A stretch of DNA of 59,816 nt from Perkinsus marinus ATCC 50983. Taxonomy: Eukaryota; Perkinsozoa; Perkinsida; Perkinsidae. Positions 44,306 to 54,833 of the stretch are shown piece by piece. The notes under the pieces are model-generated. The model was not told where the DNA came from, searched no databases, and saw nothing but the letters and a program-made list of their open reading frames with translations. Each line of letters starts with the position of its first letter. The stretch's first letter is position 1. Where the stretch lies: NCBI RefSeq assembly GCF_000006405.1, contig NW_003211193.1, positions 189,328-249,143 of the forward strand, written 5' to 3'. Made by a program: the position numbers and the translations under genes.

Positions 44306-46102
44306 TCAAGCAGCTTTTCCCAGGACGTGGTTTTCCTGTAAAAGTGGTGCCGTCGCGCCTTCCTTGGCAGCGAGGCGTGCGCTCCTGCGAGCACCGAGGT
44401 TTGCTGAAAAGGAAAACTTCAACAACCTTTGGCGATCAAAGGCAGTGTTGGAATAATGTTCGCTGTACTCAACTGAGCTCAGTAATTTTCTTACTAATCA
44501 CAGGAGTCTCTGGAATTTACAGAATCCAATGAAAATTTCCTTAAATTTTCTCTGAAATTTCATCACCAACACATGTGNNNNNNNNNNNNNNNNNNNNNNN
44601 NNNNNNNNNNNNNNNNNNNNNNNNNNNNNNNNNNNNNNNNNNNNNNNNNNNNNNNNNNNNNNNNNNNNNNNNNNNNNACACAGATGTTCATGAAAAATGA
44701 TCGCCATAAAGCTGATCTGAACACACAGTGTATTTTCACCTATCACTAGCTGAGCATCATCGGCCCACGTGACAGACTCTTCTCACTGTAGTGAGAGATC
44801 TGTTGAACATAGCGTCCGAGTGGACCGTGACACCAACCTTTCGATGTCATGGCCACTGCACGAGACATAGTCAAGCCGATAAGACACAACCAAGTAGTAA
44901 ACGGAGCAGCTCGAATGGCATCCTGAACGAATAACAATAAACTGTCTCGAAGAGATAACAGGTAGTAGCGACTTACACTGAGAGCCTGGTACCAGTAATG
45001 AGGTTCATCTCCAGAGAACAGGAACGTTCCGAGCATCAGAGCGACACATGTGTAGAACGTGGTGTATCTATCGATTCCGTCACTCGCCACGAAATTACTT
45101 TATATTAGAAATTACAGGGAGATTTCCATTAAGTGATCATATCGCTTCTTAACCATGATGTTGTGTTGATACAGCCACTCGACCAGAACTGCTTGGGACG
45201 AGCTCGCCAGCGCCACGCCTGAAGACACAGCGATCTACACTACATATCGGCAAACAACCAATGGAATGCAATCGATTACTCGGGCGCGCGCTATTTGTGA
45301 CAAGAACTTACCGAAAAAAGTAATAAGCACTCCAGCCACGACCTGGACATCCTGCTTTGACACCTTATCATCATGCTGCGTAGCGAAGGAGTCAATAGCA
45401 CCCCCAATGAGCATCGCCGCTACGGCGACGTAATGGAAACGATTGAAGACCCTAAGAGCAACATCATGCACAGCTGACTGCAACACTAGATGGGCCTACT
45501 TCCCCAACAGTACGATCGAACTGACTAGAGTGATGAGGAGCTCGCAAGTACGGACCACAGTGAAAGTGCTGCCCGGCAACATCTTCAATGCAAACTGACA
45601 CATTACAAACCCTCAAACGAATACCGCTACCACAAGGAAACTCACGGAGATGCAGAGGAGTTGGCAGCCGGTGAAAAGTCCTCCCAAAATGTGCCACTTG
45701 ATCCTGCCAGTTCTATATGGTGCCATGAACAAATCCATCATCGTCGAGGGATTTTCCTCTTTTTCTGAGGTGAAATTTTTCTCCGAAAAACCGCATCACT
45801 CACCCTTTTCGAACTTCACTCTTCTTAAGCAGAAGGCGATATAGAAAGGAATCACAAATATGAACCCAACGCCCGCGAGATCAGCCAGCAACCATGGCAG
45901 CTGCGGATGCAAGTTCGTCTGGAAGTACTTCACCAAGACAACCTGAGGGTTTCAATAGCACTACTGTAAAGCAAGAGCAGAATTCATGCAAACTCACCTG
46001 ACCAACCGAAGAGATGATCCAAATAATGGTGAAGCATATCAACGGTATAATCGACGACCTCGCGATTCTATGATGATGATGATGGTGGGCATTATTCGAC
46101 AT
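44306..46102 (-). CDS. Drug/metabolite-superfamily transporter A (one frame break, exon 9 cut by gap)
   Basis: Exons: 45998-46102, 45804-45942, 45646-45764, 45500-45594, 45312-45451, 45116-45218, 44977-45067, 44769-44922, 44678-44716 (runs into the gap), 44306-44403. Exons 2-7 have exactly the lengths of transporter B. Motifs: VVLVKYFQTNLHPQLPWLLA, PYRTGRIKWH, LPGSTFTVVRTCELL, TTWLCLIGLTMSRAVAM, ISFMAIIFHEHL. About ten membrane helices are expected, as in nucleotide-sugar-transporter-like DMT proteins. The N-terminus has six His in a row after MSNNA. Exon 8 is 154 nt instead of 153: an extra G after AMTSK shifts the frame. Lying next to a gap, this may be an assembly error or a real mutation. 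The exon 10 sequence (ANLGARRSARLAA) confirms homology past the gap. Confidence 0.75.
44443..44577. mobile_element. hAT-like MITE copy entering the gap
   Basis: Starts CAGTGTTGGAATAATG and includes 'tttcatcaccaacacatgtg' just before the N run. It lies in the last intron of transporter A. Confidence 0.7.
44578..44677. other. Assembly gap (100 N)
   Basis: Exactly 100 N. It interrupts exon 9 of transporter A next to a MITE copy. Confidence 0.95.
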
Positions 46103-46286
46103 CCTCAAGATGAAGAGAAAAAAAGAAACCTGCAAAGTAGGTCATCCGAGCACTGAACACAAGCATAAGAGCGATTCATCTTGAGCATGGACAATGTTGC
46201 GCATGCCGAGTACCGTTTCAGCGGCGTCACCAGAATTGAAATGAGAATCATATTAGCTACAAACTATCATGTTTTCACAATGAATC

Positions 46287-48909
46287 TTATCTTTTAGCAA
46301 GCAGTGGAGCACTGCTACTCCCCTCAACATCAGAGGAGTTACCAGTAGACCTCCGAGCCCCAAGGGACGCTGACCGAGCATCACATGGATGAAGTCTCAA
46401 ATTCGTCGTAACTCACCTGCAGCAGCATAGAGCGAACTCGCGGCGATGCTCACAAATATACCAATCAATGCCAAAGCCGAAAGATGCTCGTGGAATAAGA
46501 TAGCCATGGACGATATCTGACAAGGCACATCATCACCTCACATCTCGGCATCAATATCATCTCACCTGACAGACCCTACGGATGGTAGTGAGCGACCTGT
46601 TGAACATGGCGTCCGAGTGCACAGTTACGCCGACTTTGGTGGTCATGGCCAAAGCACGAGAGATAGTCAGACCGATAAGGCACAGCCATGTGGTGACCGG
46701 GGAGGCAGATATCGCTTCCTGAGGGCAGCGGCAACATAGACAACATAAAAAGAACGCCGACATATCTCCAACACGATGGCGTCACATCGGGTTGGCGTCA
46801 TCGTTGCACGCATGAACATGGCCACCAAATTCACGAACGCACAAACTTAACGTGATGCTATGCTACAAAGAAGCACGATGAATACTTGCATTTGAACGAA
46901 ATGGCGTAACCCATATCGTCTCTAACGAGAGCGAGACCAACCAATGCGACGTGAGGAAAAGATATTTTCAAAATATGCACATGGCCAACGCTTAGCCATA
47001 AAAGTTGACCATCAACCACGTGTTTTGATGACAATCGGGACATTTTGAGGAACTTCTTCTTGCCTGTTATGCACTTCATGTGCGAATTCTCTAATAAAAC
47101 GGGAAACTCCTCAGCCCATTCGAGGAAAGGAAACATATGATCAACACTGTCCTAACACCAGGACACGAAAACAACAAAACCTATCTATCTACTCACACAC
47201 GAACAGATGAAAACCAGCGAGGATCACTGTGAACGCGCCGAATCGACATGGGCCCACCGAAATAGTAGTTCCCCATAAATGATATTCCCCTCCTGAGAAA
47301 AAATAAGTGCCAACTATTAGCACAATCGCCGTCCACAAAGTCGTATATCTGCCAGTAACATCACGGGTTTACAAAACACTAGCGGCCGAATTACAATGAT
47401 ATTTCCATAAGATGATCATATCGCTTCTTCACCATCACATTGTGGTGATACAGCCATTCAACCAACACGGCTTGGGAGCAGCTCGTAAATGCCACGCCTG
47501 AAACGCTCTCGAATTCGGGCAGTCCAATTTCCGACTCACCGAAGAACGTGATAGCGGCTCCAGCGGCGACATTGATTCCCTCACGATGGACCTTCTCCTG
47601 CTCGGCGGTGGCCATAGAAACCATCACGCCTCCACTAATCATCGCTATCACGCCAAGGTAGTGGTACATGTTATAAGGTCTGAACAGAGACTATCAATGG
47701 GAGAAAATATGCAGATGGTCAACTACATAACTCGGCGATAGCACGAAAATTTTTAGAAAACTTATTACAACTGTGCATTATTACCCAATTTCATAGAGGA
47801 GCTACTTTATTCCATGAGCTAGCTCCCGAGCTCAGCTGAGGAAAGCGAACAAATATTCCAAACTGGAATATATGTTCGCTGTCCTCAGCTGTTGGAATCT
47901 CCAACACTCGAGACTACAGGACAAGACGACGGTCGGTCGCTCGGGCGTACTTTCCGAAAAAGAACAGCGATAGACTCAGAGTGATCAAAAGCTCGCTACC
48001 GCGGACCACCGTGAAAGTACTGCCTGGCAGCATCTTCAATGCGAACTGAATAAAATAATAATTCCAAATTTCAAGCATGACAAAACCTACAGAAATACAG
48101 AGTAGCTGAAACCCTGTAAGAAGGCCGCCCAAAATATGGTATTTTATTCTCCCCGTACCATACGGTGCCCAAAACAGATCTCCCAGAGTAGACGATCCGA
48201 TGCGCTCCTCTGAAACCAAGTAATCTTCTAGGGACGAGAATTCATCTCACTTTTCTCATAGCGAACTCTTTTCACACAGAAAAAGATGTACATTGGAATG
48301 ACGATGACAAATCCTATTCCGGCCAGATCAGCCAGCAGCCAGGGCAGCTGAGGATTCAGCACCAACTGGAAGTACTTCACCAAGACAACCTGATCAAGGA
48401 AAAGTAGTGTGAGACACATGGCCAACTACGTGTGTTGGTGACACTATAAAAACTTCGAGGGAAATGTTGGGCAAACTTTCACCCTAATTCGTGTGCAAAT
48501 TTCTATAAGTAGTGAGGAAGCTCCTAAGCTCAGCTGAGGAAAGCGAACATATATTCCAACACTAGCTCAAAGAGACACTATGGAAAATATGCACATGATC
48601 AACTACGTGAATTGGTGAGAGCACCAAAATTCCGAGTAAATTCTGGGAAATCCTCATCGGTTTCTGCAAACATTCATCCGAATTCGTGCGCAAGCTTTTA
48701 TAATTAGTGAGGAAGCTCCTGATCTCAACTGGGGGAAGCGAACATATATTCCCCCAACACTGCTTAGAGATAGACTAGGCCCGCCAACTCACCTGCCCAA
48801 CAGATGTGGTGATCCAAATCGTTGTGAAGCATATAAGCGGAATAACGGACGAAGCTGCTATATGAAGGGAACCGCGATGATGTTCTCCTGCAGAGGGTGC
48901 AGCGGGCAT
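46287..48909 (-). CDS. Drug/metabolite-superfamily transporter B
   Basis: Ten exons: 48793-48909, 48251-48389, 48091-48209, 47951-48045, 47540-47679, 47395-47497, 47258-47348, 46566-46718, 46417-46516, 46287-46369. 1140 nt, 379 aa, all phases consistent. About ten hydrophobic helices. Motifs: VVLVKYFQLVLNPQLPWLLA in helix 1-2, APYGTGRIKYH, MLPGSTFTVVRGSELL, FSGGEYHLWGTT, GVTVHSDAMFNRSL and AILFHEHLSALALIGIFVS. Paired-repeat organisation and 'FNRSL...FHE' near the end fit the DMT superfamily (nucleotide-sugar or triose-phosphate transporter relatives). It probably acts in an internal membrane; the substrate is unknown. A cytosolic tail (TGNSSDVEGSSSAPLLAKR) ends in a possible acidic-dileucine-like sorting motif. 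Long introns (403, 271 and 539 nt) carry MITEs; the others are 41-49 nt. Confidence 0.82.
46955..47147 (+). mobile_element. Degraded hAT-like MITE in transporter B intron 7
   Basis: 'aaaatatgcacatggccaac' near the left and 'ggaaacatatgatcaacactg' at the right end, with diverged interior. Confidence 0.6.
47690..47905 (+). mobile_element. MITE copy plus a fragment in transporter B intron 4
   Basis: 'gggagaaaatatgcagatgg...aaatattccaaactg' is followed by a second piece beginning 'ggaatatatgttcgctg' in opposite sense. Confidence 0.6.
48405..48563 (+). mobile_element. hAT-like MITE in transporter B intron 1, copy 1
   Basis: TAGTGTGAGACACATGG ... TATTCCAACACTA. Confidence 0.7.
48576..48762 (+). 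mobile_element. hAT-like MITE in transporter B intron 1, copy 2
   Basis: CACTATGGAAAATATGCAC ... CCCCAACACTG, 12 bp after copy 1. The two together account for 346 of the intron's 403 nt. Confidence 0.7.
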
Positions 48910-49207
48910 TATGAAAACGACTATCCAGTGGTAGAAACATTTCACCAAAAGCAGTAGCGATATCCGAAAATTCGTCATTTACTTGGTAAAATTCCAAAAC
49001 TGATCTCATGATCCACTGGCCACGACCGGCACTATGTGCAGCAACTAGGCACAGCTGAGACAGACACTCTGGTGCTGTTGATTTTCCCAATGGCGCCTCT
49101 TACATCATCCTTGCAGTAGTAAGTCTTATTTCCTATCAATCAAAACTAGTCCCTAGAAGCCAAACCTCAAAGTTGACAACATAATCTGATTGATGAACAT
49201 TCTACTA
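48910..49207. other. 5' flank of transporter B
   Basis: The frame is open upstream of the chosen ATG (48909) to an ATG at 48978, which would add 23 residues. No other feature. Confidence 0.4.
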
Positions 49208-49396
49208 CACTGGAGTTTCACCCGTGATGTGAAAAACACTAGTGAAAAACACATTTCACATTTCACTTCGCGAAAAACGCATGTGAGCAGTGAATTTCGC
49301 GTAATACACGTGAGGTGTTTTTCATGTGATATGCAGAACGCGAAATTATTTCGCGTTTTGCGCGAAATACGCATATTTGGGGTCATTATGCCTACA
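49208..49396 (+). mobile_element. 'GTTTCACCCG' element, left part
   Basis: CACTGGAGTTTCACCCGTG, then many TTTCGCG/CGCGAAA words. It pairs with 49960-50452 as the other end of one larger element, or is a separate copy. Confidence 0.55.
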
Positions 49397-49498
49397 GTCT
49401 CAAACCTTGCACTGGCTATAACTTAAATCAACACTTCAAATATCCTAGGGAAACCTGTCTCTAATTTGCCCCCCCTATCCCAGTTATTTGGATATCCC

Positions 49499-49623
49499 TG
49501 AACCGACAAGGATATCCAATTGGTATCCCCGCACCGACAAGGATATCCAATGGGTATCCCCGCACCGACAAGGATATCCAACAGGTATCCCCGCACCGAC
49601 AAGGATATCGTTGTCGGTGCGGG
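49499..49623. repeat. 31-bp minisatellite (four units) ending in a hairpin
   Basis: The GCACCGAC motif starts near 49500, 49531, 49562 and 49593, a strict 31-bp period. The last unit folds with the following sequence: CCCGCACCGACAA (49590-49602), 8-nt loop, TTGTCGGTGCGGG (49611-49623), 13 perfect pairs. Confidence 0.85.
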
Positions 49624-49959
49624 ACACGGGTGAAAAAAATCCGGGGACGTGGGGCAGAGTGACACATGGACACATCTTATTAGGATGATTACTTAAGTAG
49701 GTTATGCTGCCAAGCTGTTCATCGGGAGGTTCCCGGTACGAACCTCGCTCAGCTCTCGCCCACAATCCCTCACAGAGGGGTCCGCAAGGCTGGTTGCTAC
49801 ATATGGCTGTTGACGGGATGATGATCATGATCATCCCACGAGGCCCCAACGTGGAAGTGCCAGTAGTAAGACGGGTCCCGCGAGTGAGGTGACTCCATAG
49901 AGTGAAATGTGGGTGGACAGCTGGCAGTGGCATGAAGGGGGCTTTTGATGGATTTTACT
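49624..49959. other. Non-coding interior of the 49.2-50.45 kb element cluster
   Basis: Contains an 8-7-8 inverted repeat near 49815-49838 (GGGATGAT...ATCATCCC). The open frames are composition artefacts. Confidence 0.45.
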
Positions 49960-50452
49960 GCGGGGTGGGGTGTTTTTCGCGTTTTTCCCCGTATAAAACG
50001 CGAAAAACGCGTATTTTCTGGCGAATTACGCGTTATTTCGCGAAAAATGAAGGTGAAGTGTAATACGTGTTTTTCACTGGCCTTTTCACCCTAGTCGGTG
50101 CATATCGCGATTTACTCCATGTGAATTTCGCGAAAACGCGTTTTTTCACGCGAAATTCACATCGGGAAGTGAAATTCATTTTACATGCCTTTTTTCACGT
50201 CTCCAAATCGCGTTTTTCTCGATAAAAAATTTCGCGAAATTCACAATCTCCCTTGTGAAATAAATGGTGTAAAACGCCGATTACTCGGAGTTTTTCGCGT
50301 TTATCGCGAAATGCCGGAAGCGTTTTACGTGAAATGTGATGATTTGTCTGGTGTAATTCGCGAAGTGTTTTCAATTCACTTCACATCGCGAATATCACGT
50401 TTTTCACGTGGAGTATTACTCCACTTCGCGTAAAACGGGTGAAACTCCACTG
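49960..50452. mobile_element. 'GTTTCACCCG' element, right part
   Basis: Dense CGCGAAAA/TTTTCGCG words, ending ACGGGTGAAACTCCACTG. The terminus is the inverse complement of the one at 49208. Confidence 0.6.
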
Positions 50453-50689
50453 AATAAATTGACCGAACACCGAGAGCCCAAGACCACACAGGAGAAAAGT
50501 TGGGAGAGCAAACCTGGCGAATAAGTTGAGTTTATTATGAGGAGTGTGATGTGATATCATCAGCATCCACTCAAAGGACAGTACACTCTAAAACGACTAC
50601 TATGTGACAGAGGAACACTATGCTGCACTTCACTTTAGAGGCAGTACGACTGCTAACACCGAATAGTTCACAAAATACAACACGTCCTC
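50453..50689. other. 3' flank of transporter C
   Basis: No feature seen. Confidence 0.4.
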
Positions 50690-52153
50690 CTACTCCACCA
50701 CACGGACGGGGACCTTGCGAGCACTTGCACATATTCCAGCTTCCAGATCCTTCACGCTCGTTTCCAACAGTTTCTCACGGAGCGCCTGAGAAAAGGAAAC
50801 CCATTCAATTCTCAGACTACCACATTTTCGCCCAACATCGAATGTCACTATATTAAGATTATACACCATTCGTACCCACTCCTACTCCTATTCTACCAGA
50901 ATATCACCGATGAATCAACCATAAAAGACAACCCAAACTCACCTCTTCCGCGACGAGATTGTTGTTCTTAGAAGAGGGCTTCACAGTGGGGCTCTTAGCC
51001 AGACCGTACAACAAGCAGGCGGCTAGCGTCAAGATTATGCCACCGATAGCAATAACTGACATTGGCTCGTGGAACAACATGGCCATTATAGTAATCTGAA
51101 ACGCGGAAAATACAAAACCAGAAAAATTTGCGATCCGCAAAACTCACCTGAGTGGCGCGCCTGACCGTCGACAAGGTTCGATTGAACATAGCATCCGAGT
51201 GAGCAGTGACACCAATCTTCGCAACCAAGGCGATAGCACGGGACGCACACAAGATCACCAACAGAGTGATATTTAACGAGTTCAGATGCGGCAATAGCGT
51301 GGTCCACCACATGCGGTACTCTCCTCCAGAGAAGAGTGCGGTGAACAAAATCTGCCATAGGCAGCAGAACACCATGCTGTACCTGAACAACATGAGAAGT
51401 CAACAATACGTCCATGAAAAAGGACAACTTACACTCCAGCCTCCAGCAGGTGGTCATTTCTCGATTTGACGAGAATCTTCTGTTTGTAAACCCACTCTGT
51501 GAGAACAGCTTGTACCGTACTAGAACCAGCAACACCGAACACTGTAATGATGATACCCAAGGTCATGTTATATTCATGATGCTGAGCTTGAGCAGGCTTG
51601 GCCATAGCGAGAGCAGTCATACTCCCACCAGTAAGCATCATAATAATCGAGAGGTAATGCCAACCGTTGAAGATCTTCCTGAACACCATCACAGACAGTA
51701 TGAGCCCTATAAGGAGCTCGCTGCTTCTGATAACAGTGAATGTGCTTCCAGGCATCATCGTAAGGGCGAAGGAGATGGAAACCAACTGGATAGCCATAGT
51801 CAGCCCACTCCACATGTGCCACTGGATTCTCCCAGTAGAGTAAGGGGCCTTCAACAGATCCTTCACAGATTCATCCTTGACCCCAGCATGCTTCGCTTTC
51901 AGGCTTGCCGAGTACACAAACCATACGTAGAAGGGAGCGGTAAAGACAAAGCCAGCACCAGCGAGGTCAGCGAGGAACCAGGGGATCTGCGGTGTCAGTA
52001 GAAACTGGAACCATTTATTGAGCACCACCTGAAAAACGAAATACTTCTGGGTGAGCGAGCGAAGCATAAGACTGTTACCTGTGCCACAGATGCGGAAATC
52101 CAGATGACCGCAAAACAGAACAAAGGAACGCGAGAAGAGGCGGCGATATACAT
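50690..52153 (-). CDS. Drug/metabolite-superfamily transporter C
   Basis: Five exons: 52079-52153, 51433-52028, 51148-51382, 50943-51095, 50690-50785. 1155 nt, 384 aa, phases consistent. Same fold and motif order as A and [112 protein letters not shown]. Exon 2 corresponds to B's exons 2-6 fused, so four introns were lost here (or gained in A/B). The C-terminal tail (AEEALREKLLETSVKDLEAG) is charged and helical, unlike the dileucine tail of B. Introns 1-3 are 50-52 nt. Upstream-most member of the head-to-tail trio. Substrate unknown. Confidence 0.85.
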
Positions 52154-52551
52154 TCTGTATTAGTCTTGAGAAAAGAACAATAGAACGAAAACGCCTAAAA
52201 ACAAGCACAGTTAACTTTGCACGATTCGCTCGAAATATAAAGCTGATCTCCAACTTCTAGCGCCCACCAGAATCAGTTGTGACACAATCGGAAGACGGAT
52301 GGATCCTGTCTACGAGTGGATAATCAAGTGCTCTTGTGTAGCAGATACGCTGATGCTTGAGAAACTGCGAGTTTGCAAGATTTAGGTTGTCGTTGAAGGT
52401 TCTCTCCGAGATCTATACATGATTATCGCCGAGTAAGGGTGACAATTCATGTACATTCCATGTTCGAGCATGCTTAGGGAATCATGTATTGAGAGCAAGT
52501 GACTAAGGTATTGGTCGGCACATACAGCCAATGCCTTTTACGATATCCAAA
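52154..52551. other. Spacer between divergent transporter C and SNRPG
   Basis: Shared 5' flank of two divergently oriented genes, so promoters of both lie here and up to 52837. No TATA-like motif can be assigned. Confidence 0.4.
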
Positions 52552-52726
52552 CAGTGTGGGAAAATATGCACATGGTCAACCACATATGTTGGTGAGAATA
52601 TGAAATTTCTGAGTAAATTTCGGAAATTTCCTGTACATTTCTACCCTACTTTGTATATAAACTCCTATAATTAGTGAGGAAACTCCTAGGGTCAGCTGAG
52701 GGAAGCGAACGCATATTACAAAACTG
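52552..52726 (+). mobile_element. hAT-like MITE with perfect 8-bp target duplication
   Basis: CAGTGTGGGAAAATATG ... ATTACAAAACTG, 175 bp, flanked by TATCCAAA at 52544-52551 and 52727-52734. Best-preserved boundaries of the family in this window; they define it as hAT-like. It ends about 110 bp before the SNRPG start codon. Confidence 0.92.
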
Positions 52727-52837
52727 TATCCAAAAGGCTTCTCCTTCTTATTTGATACTCTGCGGACTCACTGAGTGTTCCTCAGCCGGTCTCCATCACC
52801 GCTACGTTTTTCGCCCCCTCACCGCGGTACCATAATA

Positions 52838-53623
52838 ATGTCAGCTACCGTCTCAATCCCCAAGGCAGGTGCTGGTGCCGACTTAAGGAAGTTCATGGAG
52901 AAACGCCTTGATCGTAATATGCGTAACCTCCAAGGGGACATCAACGTCAACGGCTTCATTGGTCAGTAAAGCTGAACGGCAATCGTCATGTTGTTGGAGT
53001 GCTCAGAGGCTACGACCAGTTCATGAATCTCGTGCTGGATAATGCGGTACTAACCCCCCTGACTGAACTCTCGTAGAGAATTGCTGTGCCACTGACAGTG
53101 TTGGAATATATGTTTGCTTTCCTCACTCGAATCCAATAGTGTCTTCACTAATTTTAGGAGTGTACACTTGAATTCGGGTAGAAGGGTAAGAAAGCAAATA
53201 TTTTTCCCAAATTCCCTCAGAGTTTTCATATTGTCACCATTGGCTCGTGGAACAACATGGCCATTATATGGTTTTCATATTGTCATGGTTTCGGGTTTCG
53301 GGTTATCGACCCGGGATAAACGGACAGTACCGGACTAGGAGCGAATACCATTGGTGACAATATGAAACCATTCATCACCATTCATGAAGCGGCCTTCATG
53401 AACACCATTTATGTGTTGGTGACTCACCAACACATGAAGTTGACCATGTGCATTTTCGCCACACTGGTTGTTGATGTGGGATTTTCCATCCTGATGTTTC
53501 AATCGCCCTCATGGATCTCAGGTTGAGTTGGTCTCTCGCACGGAGAAGAAGGATATCGGTATGACCGTCATTCGGGGTAACTCGGTGCTCATGTGGGAGT
53601 GCCTCGACAGGGTGACACAGTAG
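52838..53623 (+). CDS. SNRPG: Small nuclear ribonucleoprotein G (Sm G)
   Basis: Three exons: 52838-52913, 52967-53046, 53522-53623. 258 nt, 85 aa. The protein aligns along its length with Sm [13 protein letters not shown] is the N-terminal helix. [20 protein letters not shown] with NLVLDNA is the Sm1 motif. [20 protein letters not shown] is the Sm2 motif. A 14-residue N-terminal extension ([14 protein letters not shown]) is longer than in animals. Sm G is part of the seven-membered ring on spliceosomal snRNAs, so it works in the nucleus in pre-mRNA splicing. Intron 1 is 53 nt. Intron 2 is 475 nt and holds a 371-bp MITE with foreign filler DNA. The gene diverges from transporter C. Confidence 0.93.
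53096..53466 (-). mobile_element. Enlarged hAT-like MITE in SNRPG intron 2
   Basis: CAGTGTTGGAATATATG ... CATTTTCGCCACACTG. Bases 53239-53268 are identical to 51061-51090, part of exon 4 of transporter C. The words 'gttttcatattgtc' stand on both sides of this piece. The rest of the centre is further filler with an inverted 'cattggtgacaatatgaaa'. Confidence 0.8.
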
Positions 53624-54177
53624 AGTGAGCTTGCCTTAACTGCATCGAATTCCAACGTTCCCTCAGGTGTATGATGGTTCTATCAGAGGCGTCTCATTTC
53701 TTATGCGAGTCATTACGTGTTGCGCCTCCCAGTTGAATGAAGGAAAGGGCTCGATGGCAGATCGCTCGATCATTCCATAGGGCATGCTACTCTTGAAATA
53801 CCAACGTCGGAAGTCTACGCGGGAAAGCTACTGACCAGCAATATCACTGTCACTTCGGCACTGCTGAGTGTATGCTGACACGGAGGCAATTCCATCGCCT
53901 CCGCTAGTTTCATGTCCTTATCCGCGAATCTTATTTCTCTGGTCAAAACAAGTAAAATTAGTGACATCACTCGACTTTTGAAAAAGCAATGATAAGATAT
54001 CTTTTAGTAAAATATCTAAAAGACGGTAAAAGATTTTTACCTCGCAGTCTATCAACGCAACACTCAATGTTACGGTAAGCTGGACTGTTTCGTTGAACTC
54101 TTATTGGATCATCGGTTCACATCAGTTTCCTCTCCGTAGCGTTGCGTATCTATCAAGTACTTACCAAGTGTCACACT
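53624..54177. other. No gene seen
   Basis: 3' flank of SNRPG. No preserved frame. Confidence 0.4.
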
Positions 54178-54833
54178 CCATGGGCCTATCTCAAAATCCT
54201 CTTTAAGAACATTCTTCTTGGTAAGAAGAATGTTCTTAGAGAGGATTTTGAAAAAAGAAGTTAGTAAAGAAGTTCTTACCCGTGAAACGGCCAAATTTTG
54301 CCTGAATTTAGGCCCTAAACCGCTTTCGAAACGCACTCAAGGAGCGGCTCCTTGGAAAACCTCAAGAAGTGTTTTTTGAACCATCAACCTCCTGAACCCT
54401 TTTTGAAAGAATCATTCATTAAGGAAGCCTTCCTGTAAGAACCTCGTCTCTACGTTAAAATATGTAACTTACGCAGCGTAAGTAGCTTCAACAAGCTCAT
54501 AACCGATTTCAAAGATCTGATTTTCATGAACATTTCGCTTCAAGAAACTAAACCTCCTGAGGGGCAGGTTCAACTTGGCTGTGACGCGTTTTTGGTCGTA
54601 GCTTGCGAAACTGTTTCGCCGAGACATTTCACACATGACTTCCCTTATTTGTCTCGTAATTTCGGTTCGAAAACGTCAATCGAAATGAGCTTCCAAAAAC
54701 CTCAAGAAGTCCAACATTTTTAAATCCATTGAGGACCTCAACTGTTTTCAAGGTTTTTGAGCCCCTTCTTTCAAGAGGTTCTTGAACCTCAAGAAGCCCT
54801 TCTTCGAAGATAGTTTTGAGATAGGCCCCATGG
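54178..54833. mobile_element. Putative inverted-repeat element (~656 bp)
   Basis: Ends are inverted: CCATGGGCCTATCTCAAAA at 54178 and its complement (one extra base) at 54814-54833. No target duplication is visible. The interior repeats CCTCAAGAAG at about 54360, 54708 and 54787. No ORF of transposase size; it could be a fold-back or MITE-type element. Confidence 0.5.
54192..54250. repeat. 28-bp hairpin with 3-nt loop
   Basis: Arms 54192-54219 and 54223-54250, one mismatch (G.U in RNA), loop GGT. Starts CAAAATCCTCT and ends AGAGGATTTTG. Same architecture as 2547-2595. Confidence 0.9.

Noticed and set aside
49488-49933. Open frames across the 31-bp minisatellite
   Set aside because: A 31-bp unit shifts frame at each repeat. 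The frames stay open only because of composition.
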